Source of the DNA: an uncultured Rhodospirillales bacterium
GTDB lineage: Bacteria > Pseudomonadota > Alphaproteobacteria > Rhodospirillales > 2-02-FULL-58-16
DNA: 20,571 bases
NCBI GenBank assembly: GCA_913053795.1
Contig: CAJXGZ010000005.1
Location: forward strand, 1-20,571
Direction of reading: 5' to 3'
Shown: piece after piece, positions 7,787-14,812 of the stretch
Layout of the letters: each line of letters opens with the position of its first letter
Position numbering within the stretch: position 1 is the stretch's first letter
Program-made: the position numbers and the translations under genes
Notes under the pieces: generated by a model
What the model was told of the DNA's origin: nothing
Seen by the model: the letters and a program-made list of their open reading frames with translations, nothing else
Databases searched by the model: none

Positions 7787-8125
7787 TTAAATGGCTTCCG
7801 CGCCGCGTTCTCCGGTTCTGACGCGCACGGCTTCCTCGACGGAGAGGACGAATATTTTTCCGTCTCCGATTTTTCCCGTATGAGCGGCTTCCACAATGAC
7901 CTCGATGGCTCTTTCCACCAAATCGTCATCAAGCACCAGCTCGATTTTCACCTTGGGCAGGAAGTCGACCACGTATTCGGCCCCTCTATAGAGTTCGGTG
8001 TGGCCTTTTTGGCGTCCGAACCCTTTCGCCTCAAGGACGGTGATTCCCTGTAGGCCAATCTCATGCAGAGCTTCCTTGACCTCGTCGAGTTTGAAGGGCT
8101 TGATGATGGCTTCGATTTTCTTCAT
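7787..8125 (-). CDS. glnB: Nitrogen regulatory protein PII
   Basis: 112 residues, the exact usual length of PII. It is a trimeric cytoplasmic sensor of 2-oxoglutarate, ATP/ADP and (through uridylylation) glutamine. It controls the GlnE adenylyltransferase and the NtrB kinase. It starts MKKIEAIIKPFKLDEVKEAL; the T-loop carries Tyr51 in YRGAEYVVDF, the uridylylation site, and the B-loop and C-terminal signature TGKIGDGKIFV is intact. It lies directly upstream of glnA, the classic alphaproteobacterial pair, and shares its transcript. GGGGGG precedes the ATG by ten bases. I call it glnB rather than glnK from this context, since no amtB is adjacent. Confidence 0.97.
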   Translation of the reverse strand: MKKIEAIIKPFKLDEVKEALHEIGLQGITVLEAKGFGRQKGHTELYRGAEYVVDFLPKVKIELVLDDDLVERAIEVIVEAAHTGKIGDGKIFVLSVEEAVRVRTGERGAEAI

Positions 8126-8496
8126 GAAAACGCGACCCCCCTGTTCGTATTATACAATTACGCTGGCGCCTGGACCTATGGTCCTTAAATCCATACGCTC
8201 AGGATCAATGCGGACGCCGTCCCTTTGGCGTAAAGTAGCACAAGATAAACCAAAAAACATCACCTCAATAATTGCAGGAACCATGCCATACGCGCCCAGG
8301 CGGGGCCAGGGACGGGCCATGGCCAAAAAGGGCCGGATTTTGGGCGTTTTGCCGCCGCCATGGGGGGAACAAAGGAACGTACGAACGCCCAAAAAGCAGG
8401 CAATAGCCTTATTCGCGGGCGTTCCAAGGAAAAATAAATACTCGGAAACTCTGACGAAAATCGCTTATACTAATAATATAAGAGAAAGGCGACGCC
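8126..8496. other. Intergenic region between glnB and a divergent small gene
   Basis: About 370 bases serving as the control region of two divergent genes. On the minus strand TATAAT (complement of 8149-8154) lies about 25 bases before the glnB start; I see no good -35 at the right distance and no clear sigma-54 (GG-N10-GC) site. GGACC-TAT-GGTCC (8172-8184) is a short inverted repeat upstream. Farther out, GAACGCCC (8383-8390) pairs with GGGCGTTC (8417-8424), enclosing a smaller GGC-AATA-GCC hairpin. A minus-strand frame ending at 8150 is discussed among the rejected items. Confidence 0.5.
8451..8479 (+). promoter_or_regulatory. Putative sigma-70-type promoter of the 71-aa gene
   Basis: CTGACG (8451-8456) and TAATAT (8474-8479) are separated by exactly 17 bases, in AT-rich DNA just before a GAGAAAGG ribosome site (8481-8488) and the ATG at 8497. 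The spacing and the -10 match are good, and the -35 differs from TTGACA at two positions. Confidence 0.5.
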
Positions 8497-8712
8497 ATGA
8501 AATTCCAACAACGCCGTCTCAGCGACAAAATCATCGCCGCCCACGCCCTGGCCTGCCGGGAGAAGAGTCTCGGCGTCGCCGATCTGCTCCTGCAAGCCTT
8601 GGAGCTGGACCTGTCCACCATCGGCGGCGTCAAGGCGGAGAGCCGCCAGAGCACGGATATGCTTGAGGCCGCCTTCGAAATCCATGAAAAGGAGCACGCG
8701 GATAGGCTCTAA
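8497..8712 (+). CDS. Small conserved-looking hypothetical protein (71 aa)
   Basis: Begins MKFQQRRLSDKIIAAHALAC and continues through a predicted helical segment (GVADLLLQALELDLSTIGG) to HEKEHADRL. It has no signal peptide or membrane helix and is likely cytoplasmic. GAGAAAGG lies eight bases before the ATG, and a reasonable promoter precedes it. I have an impression of similar short proteins in magnetospirilla and relatives but know of no function. The alternation of hydrophobic and charged residues suggests a small helical protein. It is divergent from glnB and followed by tRNA-His, which seems to have its own promoter. Confidence 0.75.
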   Translation: MKFQQRRLSDKIIAAHALACREKSLGVADLLLQALELDLSTIGGVKAESRQSTDMLEAAFEIHEKEHADRL

Positions 8713-8740
8713 TTATTTGGCGTGCCCCCGCCCCCCATGC

Positions 8741-8769
8741 TTGACTGGACGCCCTCTTGGGGATACATC
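8741..8769 (+). promoter_or_regulatory. Putative promoter of tRNA-His
   Basis: TTGACT (8741-8746) and TACATC (8764-8769) are separated by 17 bases; transcription would start a few bases before the tRNA at 8785. The -35 matches consensus at five of six positions, and the -10 is weak. Confidence 0.5.
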
Positions 8770-8784
8770 AACCCCCTCCATAAT

Positions 8785-8862
8785 GGTGGCTGTAGCTCAG
8801 TTGGTTAGAGCGCCTGGTTGTGGTCCAGGAGGCCGGGGGTTCAAATCCCCTCAGCCACCCCA
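8785..8862 (+). tRNA. tRNA-His (GTG anticodon)
   Basis: A full cloverleaf can be folded. The acceptor GTGGCTG (8786-8792) pairs with CAGCCAC (8852-8858). The D-arm is GCTCAGTTGGTTAGAGC. The anticodon stem CCTGG/CCAGG encloses TTGTGGT, with GTG at 8820-8822. The T-arm is GGGGGTTCAAATCCCC. The extra G at 8785 can face C73, the identity feature of histidine tRNAs, and CCA is encoded (8860-8862). It converges with the chemotaxis gene that ends at 8903. Confidence 0.97.
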
Positions 8863-8902
8863 TTATGTATTCAAGGAAGCGCTATGAGTAGAGACCGGCG
8901 CC

Positions 8903-11206
8903 TCAGAACTCCTGCCAGTCGCCGTCCTCGCCGGCGCCTGCGGCGGCAGGGGCGCGGGACCGCTGAGGAGATTTTGGCGCGCTGGGGGGCGCCGCCGCCG
9001 CCGCCTGTTCGCCGCCGATGTTGAAGTAACCGACCAGTCCGGCCAGGGTCCTGGCCTGGTCATCCAGCGATTGCGCCGCTGCGGTGGTCTGCTCCACCAG
9101 GGCCGAGTTCTGCTGGGTCATCTCGTCCATGTTGACCACCGCCGCGTTGATCTCGTCGAGGCCGGCCGCCTGCTCCTGACTTGCCGAGTTGATCTCCGAG
9201 ACAATGTCGGCCACCTGCTTGATCGCGGTGACGATGCCATCCAGTGTCTCGCCGGCCTCGTTGACCAGTTCCACCCCGTGTTTGATCTGGCTGTTGGAAT
9301 TGTCGATCATCGACTTGATCTCTTTCGAGGCCTCGCCCGACCGCTGGGCCAGGGCGCGCACCTCGGAGGCGACCACGGCGAAACCCTTGCCCGCCTCGCC
9401 GGCCCGCGCCGCCTCGACCGCCGCGTTGAGGGCCAGAAGGTTGGTCTGGAAGGCGATCTCGTCGATGACGTTGACGATGTCGGTTATCTGGCGCGACGCC
9501 TCCTCGATCCCCGACATGGACTGTACGGCGCTGGATACGATCTCGCCTCCTTGTTCGGCGGCGCCGCGGGCGGTGATCGACAACTGGTTGGCCAGTTTTG
9601 AATTATCGGCGTTCTGGCGGACCGTGGCCACCAGTTGTTCCATGGCGGCCGAGGTCTGTTCCAGGCTGGAAGCCTGCTGCTCGGTGCGCGACGACAGATC
9701 GCCGCTTCCCTCGGCGATCTCGGCCGAAGCCATTTGCACCTCGCCCGTCGCCTTGGAGATGTCGCCGACGATCTGGGACAGACGCTCGGAGGTGGCGTTG
9801 GAATCGCTCTTCAGGCGCTCGAAGGCTCCCTGATAGGCGCCCTCCATGCGCTTGGTCAGGTCCCCCTGGGCCAGGGCGGACAGCACGCCGATGGTTTCGC
9901 CGATCCCCTTCTCGACGATTTCCACCAGCCCGTTCAAACTGCCGCTCAGGGTGAGAAGATCGCCCTCCTTGCCGTCCAGCGACAGGCGCACCGAAAGATC
10001 GCCGGCCCCCGCCTCCTCGGCCAGTCCTCCCACTTCCCGGGCAAGGTCGTGGATGGCGCGGCGTTTTTCCTCCTCGGCCTTGGCCTGGTCCTCCGCCTGC
10101 TGTACCTCGAGCCGCGCCTTCTCGATGGCGCTGTCCTTGAATATCTGAACGGCGTCGGCCATCAGCCTAAGTTCGTCCTCGCGATCGGTTCCGGGAACGG
10201 CGAGGTCCGTATTGCCCTGGGCGAGGTCGCCCATGGCTTCGCTTAAGGAACGGATTGGCGCCGATATCCTTTGGCGGATCAGGAACACCAGTGTCGCGGT
10301 CAGCAGGATGAAGGCGACGATAAGGATGCCGATCTGCTGCATAAGCTGGGAATCGAGTTCCTCAAGGTCCTCGGAAATGTTTCGCTTGAGTAGGACATGG
10401 CCGGCGCTTTTGCCATGGATGTCGGTGATTCCCAGTGCAAAGTTGGCGGTGGCGGTGGCTGTGTCCCCCTGAGCGTCGAACCCAGGCGGCGGCGCGGCCA
10501 CGTTCAACGCCTCCTGGGCGCCGGCCGTGCGCTTGAGTCCCTCGACAACGGGCTCGACGCCGATGTCGATACGGACGAGGTTTTTGAGGACGCTCCCACC
10601 CTTCTTGCGGTCGTAGCGGGTGACCGGGAAGAAACGGGTCAGCACGATTTCTTCGCCGACCTTGAGATACCCTTGGACCGGCTTGGCGTTAGCGCCTTCC
10701 TTGATGAAGGCGGCGACGCCCGCTTCGATCACCGGGGACCGGCAGTCGTCGCCGGGGTTTACGGCGCTGGAGGCGTCCGAGGCTCCCTTGACGAAACGGA
10801 CCTTCCAGGTGTTGGCGTCGCAGAAGACGATTCGGCGCAGGATGCCGCCCATCTCCGTGTTAAGGACGTTGAACGCCGGGCGGGCGTAACTCTCCTCCAA
10901 CTCATTTAAGTCTGGATTTTCCGAGGCGACGATGTCGAGCATCTCCTTGTCCTTTAGCACGATCTCCCGGCCCATGTCGCTGAGGTGCTGGAGAGAGGCC
11001 GCGGCCATCTGCTCAAGAACGACCTTGTAGGAGGCATGGTCCTTCTTCAACGATCGAAGAAGGGCCTTGGAAGAGGTCATGTTCTGGAAAATTGAAAGGC
11101 CGATAAGGGTGGCGACCATCACCGCCAAGGACGGAATGATGATCCTCTTGGCAAGGCTGGTTCTGGGCTTCTTTGAAATGGACTCAGCCTTATTGGAAGT
11201 GGACAT
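8903..11206 (-). CDS. Methyl-accepting chemotaxis protein with CheR/CheB-tether-like tail
   Basis: 767 residues, an inner-membrane chemoreceptor. TM1 is about 21-41 and TM2 about 291-311. They enclose a periplasmic sensor of about 250 residues that looks Cache-like (IVFCDANTWKVRFVKG; EEIVLTRFFPVTRYD), although its ligand is unknown. A HAMP domain follows (about 312-365), then a second HAMP-like stretch (about 395-450). The coiled-coil signalling domain has its conserved hairpin tip at DEIAFQTNLLALNAAVEAARAG (start 582). Near the end is an Ala/Pro-rich linker finishing in DWQEF. This matches the xWxxF pentapeptide by which other receptors recruit methylation enzymes. No che genes are nearby, so it is an orphan receptor. 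The start ATG at 11206 has only a weak GGTGG upstream. Confidence 0.95.
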   Translation of the reverse strand: MSTSNKAESISKKPRTSLAKRIIIPSLAVMVATLIGLSIFQNMTSSKALLRSLKKDHASYKVVLEQMAAASLQHLSDMGREIVLKDKEMLDIVASENPDLNELEESYARPAFNVLNTEMGGILRRIVFCDANTWKVRFVKGASDASSAVNPGDDCRSPVIEAGVAAFIKEGANAKPVQGYLKVGEEIVLTRFFPVTRYDRKKGGSVLKNLVRIDIGVEPVVEGLKRTAGAQEALNVAAPPPGFDAQGDTATATANFALGITDIHGKSAGHVLLKRNISEDLEELDSQLMQQIGILIVAFILLTATLVFLIRQRISAPIRSLSEAMGDLAQGNTDLAVPGTDREDELRLMADAVQIFKDSAIEKARLEVQQAEDQAKAEEEKRRAIHDLAREVGGLAEEAGAGDLSVRLSLDGKEGDLLTLSGSLNGLVEIVEKGIGETIGVLSALAQGDLTKRMEGAYQGAFERLKSDSNATSERLSQIVGDISKATGEVQMASAEIAEGSGDLSSRTEQQASSLEQTSAAMEQLVATVRQNADNSKLANQLSITARGAAEQGGEIVSSAVQSMSGIEEASRQITDIVNVIDEIAFQTNLLALNAAVEAARAGEAGKGFAVVASEVRALAQRSGEASKEIKSMIDNSNSQIKHGVELVNEAGETLDGIVTAIKQVADIVSEINSASQEQAAGLDEINAAVVNMDEMTQQNSALVEQTTAAAQSLDDQARTLAGLVGYFNIGGEQAAAAAPPSAPKSPQRSRAPAAAGAGEDGDWQEF

Positions 11207-11254
11207 TGTCGAACCACCGAGAACTGTTCAAGGAAATACACGCAAAGAAAAACG

Positions 11255-11281
11255 CCGGGGAAGCACAAACTGCTTCCCCGG
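11255..11281 (-). terminator. Terminator after the rhodanese-like gene (possibly bidirectional)
   Basis: Perfect 11-base inverted repeat: CCGGGGAAGCA (11255-11265) and TGCTTCCCCGG (11271-11281) with a five-base loop. On the minus strand it is followed by CGTTTTTC, and on the plus strand by TTTTTC. It lies 17 bases after the rhodanese stop and separates that gene from the chemoreceptor gene downstream. Confidence 0.9.
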
Positions 11282-11298
11282 TTTTTCAGATGAAACGT

Positions 11299-11721
11299 CT
11301 ACTCTACCGGAAGCCCCGCCTTCTTCCATGCCGGGAAGCCGTCCCGGAAATAGAAAACCTTTTTGTAACCCCAGCCCACGGCCAAGACGCTGGCCTGTGA
11401 GGCGCGCGCGCAACCAGGACCGTTGCAATAGAAGACGACCCCCTTGGCCTTGTCTCCGCCGGCCGCCGCAAGGGATTTCTCGTCGAGTTTGGTCGACTTG
11501 CCCTTGATGTCCAAGTGAGCGGCGCCCGGAACATGGCCGCGCTTGTAGTCCGCAGCCTTGCGGGGATCGACAAAGAGCGTACCGGCCTTGAATAAGCCAT
11601 CGGCCTTCTTAACATCGACTGTGGACGCGCCTTTGACCGTTTTGGGGGACTCGCCCGCCTGGGCGGTTCCCGCAAGGACAAACGTGAAGAGTACGAAGGT
11701 TGCTACCAGAATCTTTCGCAT
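11299..11721 (-). CDS. Secreted single-domain rhodanese-like protein
   Basis: 140 residues from the ATG at 11721, chosen because AGGGAG lies six bases upstream and a signal peptide starts at once (MRKILVATFVLFTFVLAGTA then QA). The mature part is one rhodanese fold: LFVDPRKAADYKRGHVPGAAHLD (49-71) is the strand-loop with the substrate-side Arg/His pattern, and the active-site loop reads VVFYCNGPGCARAS with the likely catalytic Cys99. DGFPAWKKAGLPVE is the usual C-terminal signature. Such periplasmic proteins carry sulfane sulfur or act in redox tasks; the substrate is not known here. The loop, with a second Cys at 104, is longer than the six-residue loop of classical rhodaneses. It is a single-gene unit closed by a terminator. 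Confidence 0.88.
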   Translation of the reverse strand: MRKILVATFVLFTFVLAGTAQAGESPKTVKGASTVDVKKADGLFKAGTLFVDPRKAADYKRGHVPGAAHLDIKGKSTKLDEKSLAAAGGDKAKGVVFYCNGPGCARASQASVLAVGWGYKKVFYFRDGFPAWKKAGLPVE

Positions 11722-12109
11722 GACATCTCCCTTTACATTGTGTTTTTTTCTGAGCGCGATGCCGAACTCGCGGGCATATGCACAACCGATCAGTACTACC
11801 CAATTCTTTATCCGACCGGAGGTGCGGCTCAAATATAGATGCCCAGACACCGTCACAGCCATCTTACAATCTGTTACAAACGCATTTCAATCGGAAAATC
11901 AGCGGCATTGGAAAAGCGTTGATGAGCGTGACCATGGCGAATCGCGTTAAAGAGGCTAAAGACGGAGACGTTTTATAAGAGAAAAGAGCTTAGAGATCGC
12001 CACTGGCGCGGAATAAAATATCCAGATAAACAATAACAAGGAGTTTGACGCCTCTCTAATCGCCGGGCGGGATAAAGAAAGGCCGGAGGGCCAATATAGG
12101 TTACTTCCA
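11722..12109. other. Intergenic region between divergent rhodanese and membrane-protein genes
   Basis: 388 bases without a convincing gene. It must contain the promoters of both flanking genes. An AAGGAG at 12038-12043 is followed by a TTG frame that stops after four codons, so it does not mark a real gene. No strong hairpin or repeat is visible. Confidence 0.5.
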
Positions 12110-12583
12110 TTGGATCATAAGAAAAAAGCATTACTGGCCGTTCTGTTTGTCTCCATTGGGCTGGCCGCCATCGCCATCATTGTCGCCTCCGGTTCATCCG
12201 ATCAAGCCGTTCGCGACGACGCCATGAAAATACTGATGGCGGAGGTTCACGTTAACGGCGTCGTCGACCTTTGCCAAAAAAAGGCGGAGAATAACCCCAG
12301 GCTGATTGAGGCCGCCCGCCAATGGAGCAAGAGGAACCGGCGCGGCCTTAATCTCGCCGAAGACGCTTTAATCGCCGCCGGGAACATTTCCGGCAGGGAG
12401 AAAAAAATTATTAAACGCGTCACCCTGTCGTTTATGAGAAGGGATATAAACCGCTACGCGGACAAAGCGGCTTATTGCCGCGCGTTCAAGGAAGCCCTGG
12501 AAAGCGGCGGCCTTGACGTCAACGCGCGCAAAGACACGGCGCCGGCTCTCCAGCGCCTCCAAGACTTGCCGCCCGACAGTTGA
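12110..12583 (+). CDS. Membrane-anchored protein of unknown function
   Basis: 157 residues read from a TTG at 12110. This gives a classic anchor: three lysines (KKK), then the hydrophobic stretch ALLAVLFVSIGLAAIAIIVA. The frame is open upstream to 12017 but offers no better start, and there is no good ribosome site at the usual distance (GGAGGG at 12085-12090 is too far). The remainder is probably a helical periplasmic domain with two cysteines (VVDLCQKKAENN; AAYCRAFKEAL) that could form a disulfide, and a WSKRNRRGL stretch. I do not recognise the family. The GMC dehydrogenase begins 28 bases after its stop, so the pair is probably co-transcribed and this protein may belong to that enzyme's biogenesis or anchoring; this is inference only. 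Confidence 0.65.
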   Translation: MDHKKKALLAVLFVSIGLAAIAIIVASGSSDQAVRDDAMKILMAEVHVNGVVDLCQKKAENNPRLIEAARQWSKRNRRGLNLAEDALIAAGNISGREKKIIKRVTLSFMRRDINRYADKAAYCRAFKEALESGGLDVNARKDTAPALQRLQDLPPDS

Positions 12584-12611
12584 TTGCGTTCATCAGACAG
12601 AGTATGCGCTA

Positions 12612-14276
12612 ATGGCTAAACACGACGTTATCGTTATCGGTTCTGGGGCGGGCGGCGCCGCTTTCGCCTGGACGTTGTGCGCTCATGGCGTTGACGTGCT
12701 TCTTTTGGAGGCAGGCCCCAGCTACAATCCGTTCAAGGACTATCTCTTGGAAAAAGAGACCTGGGAGCAACGCCTCTTTCCCGTCAAGAAGAAGCCGGAG
12801 CCAACTCACGTCTTCGCCCCCATGCAATCCCTTGATTCCCGCCATGACGCCCTAAGGTCTTGGAACGCAAACAACGGTCGCATGAATCGGGGAAACAGGC
12901 GGCGGGTTCACGCCTATCATCACGTTCAGGGCGTGGGCGGAAGCACCCTGCACTTTACGGCGGAAGCCCACCGCTTACACCCTGACTCCATGCAAATGCG
13001 AACGCGTTACGGCGTCAGCGCCGATTGGCCCTTTGATTACGCCGAATTGGAGCCCTATTACGACCGCATCGAGCGTTTTGTCGGCGTCGCCGGCCCAAAT
13101 CCAGGCCTTGGCGAGGATAAAGACCGTTGGCGAAGCCGGCCTTATCCCCTCCCCCACCATCCCTTAAGCTACGCCAGCAAAATGCTTGAGGCGGCTTTCA
13201 GGAAACTGGACATGAGCCTTGAGGTCAACCCGGTGGCCATCCTGTCCCAACCTCACAACGGACGCCCTGAGTGCAATTACTGCGGAAACTGCATACGGGG
13301 CTGTCCTAGAACCGATAAGGGCAGCGCCGACGTCACCTTCATCGCCCAGGCCCTCGGCACGGGCAAACTGACCCTTCGGTCCCGGTCTTCCGTTTTTCGT
13401 CTGGAGGCGGGAGAGGACGACCGCGTCAAGGAGGTTCTCTACAAGGACGCGGAGAACCAAATTCAAAGAACAAGCGCACGCGCCGTCGTTGTCGCCTGCG
13501 GCGCGGTGCTGACGCCGCGTTTGCTGCTGGCCTCGGATGGCTTGGCCAATGAATCTGGGCTGGTTAGGCGGAACCTGATGGAAACCTCTTTCTGGGCCGC
13601 CAGCGGGCTTTCTGATGATGCGCTCGGAAGCCATCGAGGTATTCCTTCCGATGGCGTTTGCTGGGACTTCACAGGCCCAGGCGCAATTCCCAACGTCATC
13701 GGCGGCTGCCGATTCACCACCGGCGCCGGAACGGTCGATTTTCTCGGCCCCATCAGCTACGCGAGGCGCATTGTTAGCGGGTGGGGGCGCAAACACAAAA
13801 AGGGAATGCGCGCCGCTTTTGGTAATGCCGTGGCCATTGGTTCGATCGGCGAATCGCTGCCCAATGACAAGACTTATGTGGATTTGGACCCCAAGAAAAA
13901 AGATTCAAACGGCGTTCCCTTAGCGCGAATTCACAGCCATCTGGACGAGATGGAAATCGCACGGCTTGAATTTATGGCTGGCCGCTGCCGGGACATTTTG
14001 AAAGCCGTGGGAAATGTTGAATTAATTGAGGAATACGGAAGCTATGATTTTTTCAGCTCCACCCATGTTTTCGGCACGTGCCGCATGGGCCTTGACCCTG
14101 AGGCCTCGGTGGTTGACCCCCATGGACGGTCTCACCGCTGGCGTAATCTTTTCATAGCCGACGCCAGCGTCTTCCCCAGCTCCGGCGGCGGCGAATCGCC
14201 CTCGCTGACCATCGAATCACTCTCTACGCGAAGCGCCGATTTCCTGGCGAATCTTCTGGAACGCCGGGAACTCTAG
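12612..14276 (+). CDS. GMC-family flavoprotein dehydrogenase with ferredoxin-like Cys cluster
   Basis: 554 residues from ATG 12612. The family oxidises alcohols or sugars using FAD. The dinucleotide-binding motif GSGAGGAAFAW is at 10-20, followed by LLLEAGP (30-36). HHVQGVGGSTLHF (103-115) is the FAD-covering loop. The C-terminal domain has THVFGTCRMG with probable catalytic His485, then VVDPHGR and NLFIADASVFP. Residues 221-231 read CNYCGNCIRGC, then Pro: a CX2CX2CX3CP pattern as in Fe-S ferredoxins. FAD glucose dehydrogenases of this clan are reported to carry a 3Fe-4S cluster, so an Fe-S centre is plausible. The usual Asn-Pro of the second catalytic position reads Ser529-Pro. No signal peptide is seen. 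A Tat-exported partner, probably the subunit encoded convergently, would carry it out of the cell. Confidence 0.9.
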   Translation: MAKHDVIVIGSGAGGAAFAWTLCAHGVDVLLLEAGPSYNPFKDYLLEKETWEQRLFPVKKKPEPTHVFAPMQSLDSRHDALRSWNANNGRMNRGNRRRVHAYHHVQGVGGSTLHFTAEAHRLHPDSMQMRTRYGVSADWPFDYAELEPYYDRIERFVGVAGPNPGLGEDKDRWRSRPYPLPHHPLSYASKMLEAAFRKLDMSLEVNPVAILSQPHNGRPECNYCGNCIRGCPRTDKGSADVTFIAQALGTGKLTLRSRSSVFRLEAGEDDRVKEVLYKDAENQIQRTSARAVVVACGAVLTPRLLLASDGLANESGLVRRNLMETSFWAASGLSDDALGSHRGIPSDGVCWDFTGPGAIPNVIGGCRFTTGAGTVDFLGPISYARRIVSGWGRKHKKGMRAAFGNAVAIGSIGESLPNDKTYVDLDPKKKDSNGVPLARIHSHLDEMEIARLEFMAGRCRDILKAVGNVELIEEYGSYDFFSSTHVFGTCRMGLDPEASVVDPHGRSHRWRNLFIADASVFPSSGGGESPSLTIESLSTRSADFLANLLERREL

Positions 14277-14812
14277 ACCGGAGCTATGTCATAGCCGGGA
14301 AATCCCCGAGGTTGCGGCGGCCCGTCGTAGCCAAGGCTGGGCCAAGCGCGCGCATCCGCGTAGTAATGAAAAAATGCGTCACGGCGCAGCTGTTTAAAAA
14401 GACGGCGCTCAAGGGTTTTCGCCGGCGCTTTCTCTGCAAGGCTTACAATTTCAATACGCCGCTCTTCATCCAAGGAGGCGAAGGGCTCGCCAAAATGGTC
14501 ACGGCTCATCTTGTTCAGCCGTTTGCTACCCTGGGTAATGAGATTCAGATAACTCAAATTCTTCGAGGCGGCGTTAATAATGTTCCGGTCTACGCCCACT
14601 TCAACGGCGCCGGGGCTTATGTCGTCAGACGGAATCAATGTATCGAGAAAGGCGCGCAAGGTCTCCAACAGGGACGGTGCGTTTCGTGCAGCCCCAAGAG
14701 CCGATGCCGCGAATCCCGAAACGCCCCACAACAAGGAAAGAAACAGGAAGCGGCGACGGTTAACTTTTTTAGAAATTGAAATTAAAACCGCCGGTGACTC
14801 CGTACAGTTCAC
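14273..14812 (-). CDS. Gluconate 2-dehydrogenase subunit 3-like protein
   Basis: 179 residues. It begins with a Tat-like signal (NRRRFLFLSLLWGVSGFAAS, residues 18-37) and then has the family pattern: LRAFLDTLIPSDDISPGAVEVGV (52-74), HFGEPFASLDEERRIEIV and FFHYYADARAWPSLGYDGPP. In known sugar and gluconate dehydrogenases this small subunit pairs with a GMC flavoprotein and lends it a Tat signal for export. I chose the GTG at 14812 because AGGGGG lies six bases upstream. This start overlaps the end of the upstream barrel reading frame by 44 bases. Its stop shares CTAG (14273-14276) with the stop of the GMC gene on the other strand. This convergent arrangement is unusual, as the two subunits are normally co-linear. 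Confidence 0.85.
   Translation of the reverse strand: MNCTESPAVLISISKKVNRRRFLFLSLLWGVSGFAASALGAARNAPSLLETLRAFLDTLIPSDDISPGAVEVGVDRNIINAASKNLSYLNLITQGSKRLNKMSRDHFGEPFASLDEERRIEIVSLAEKAPAKTLERRLFKQLRRDAFFHYYADARAWPSLGYDGPPQPRGFPGYDIAPV

Noticed and set aside
8150..8392. Minus-strand frame ending IDPERMDLRTIGPGASVIV upstream of glnB
   Set aside because: The last 40 codons look protein-like, but there is no good start or ribosome site, the glnB -10 candidate overlaps its stop, and I recognise no family. It could be a gene remnant, but I cannot support that.
8785..8862. tRNA-His as an integration site
   Set aside because: No integrase, no repeated 3' tRNA end downstream, and the next gene is an ordinary chemoreceptor gene.
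11400..11440. Second Cys in the rhodanese loop as evidence for a new enzyme
   Set aside because: Loops of the CNGPGC type occur in many periplasmic rhodanese-like proteins; not unusual enough.
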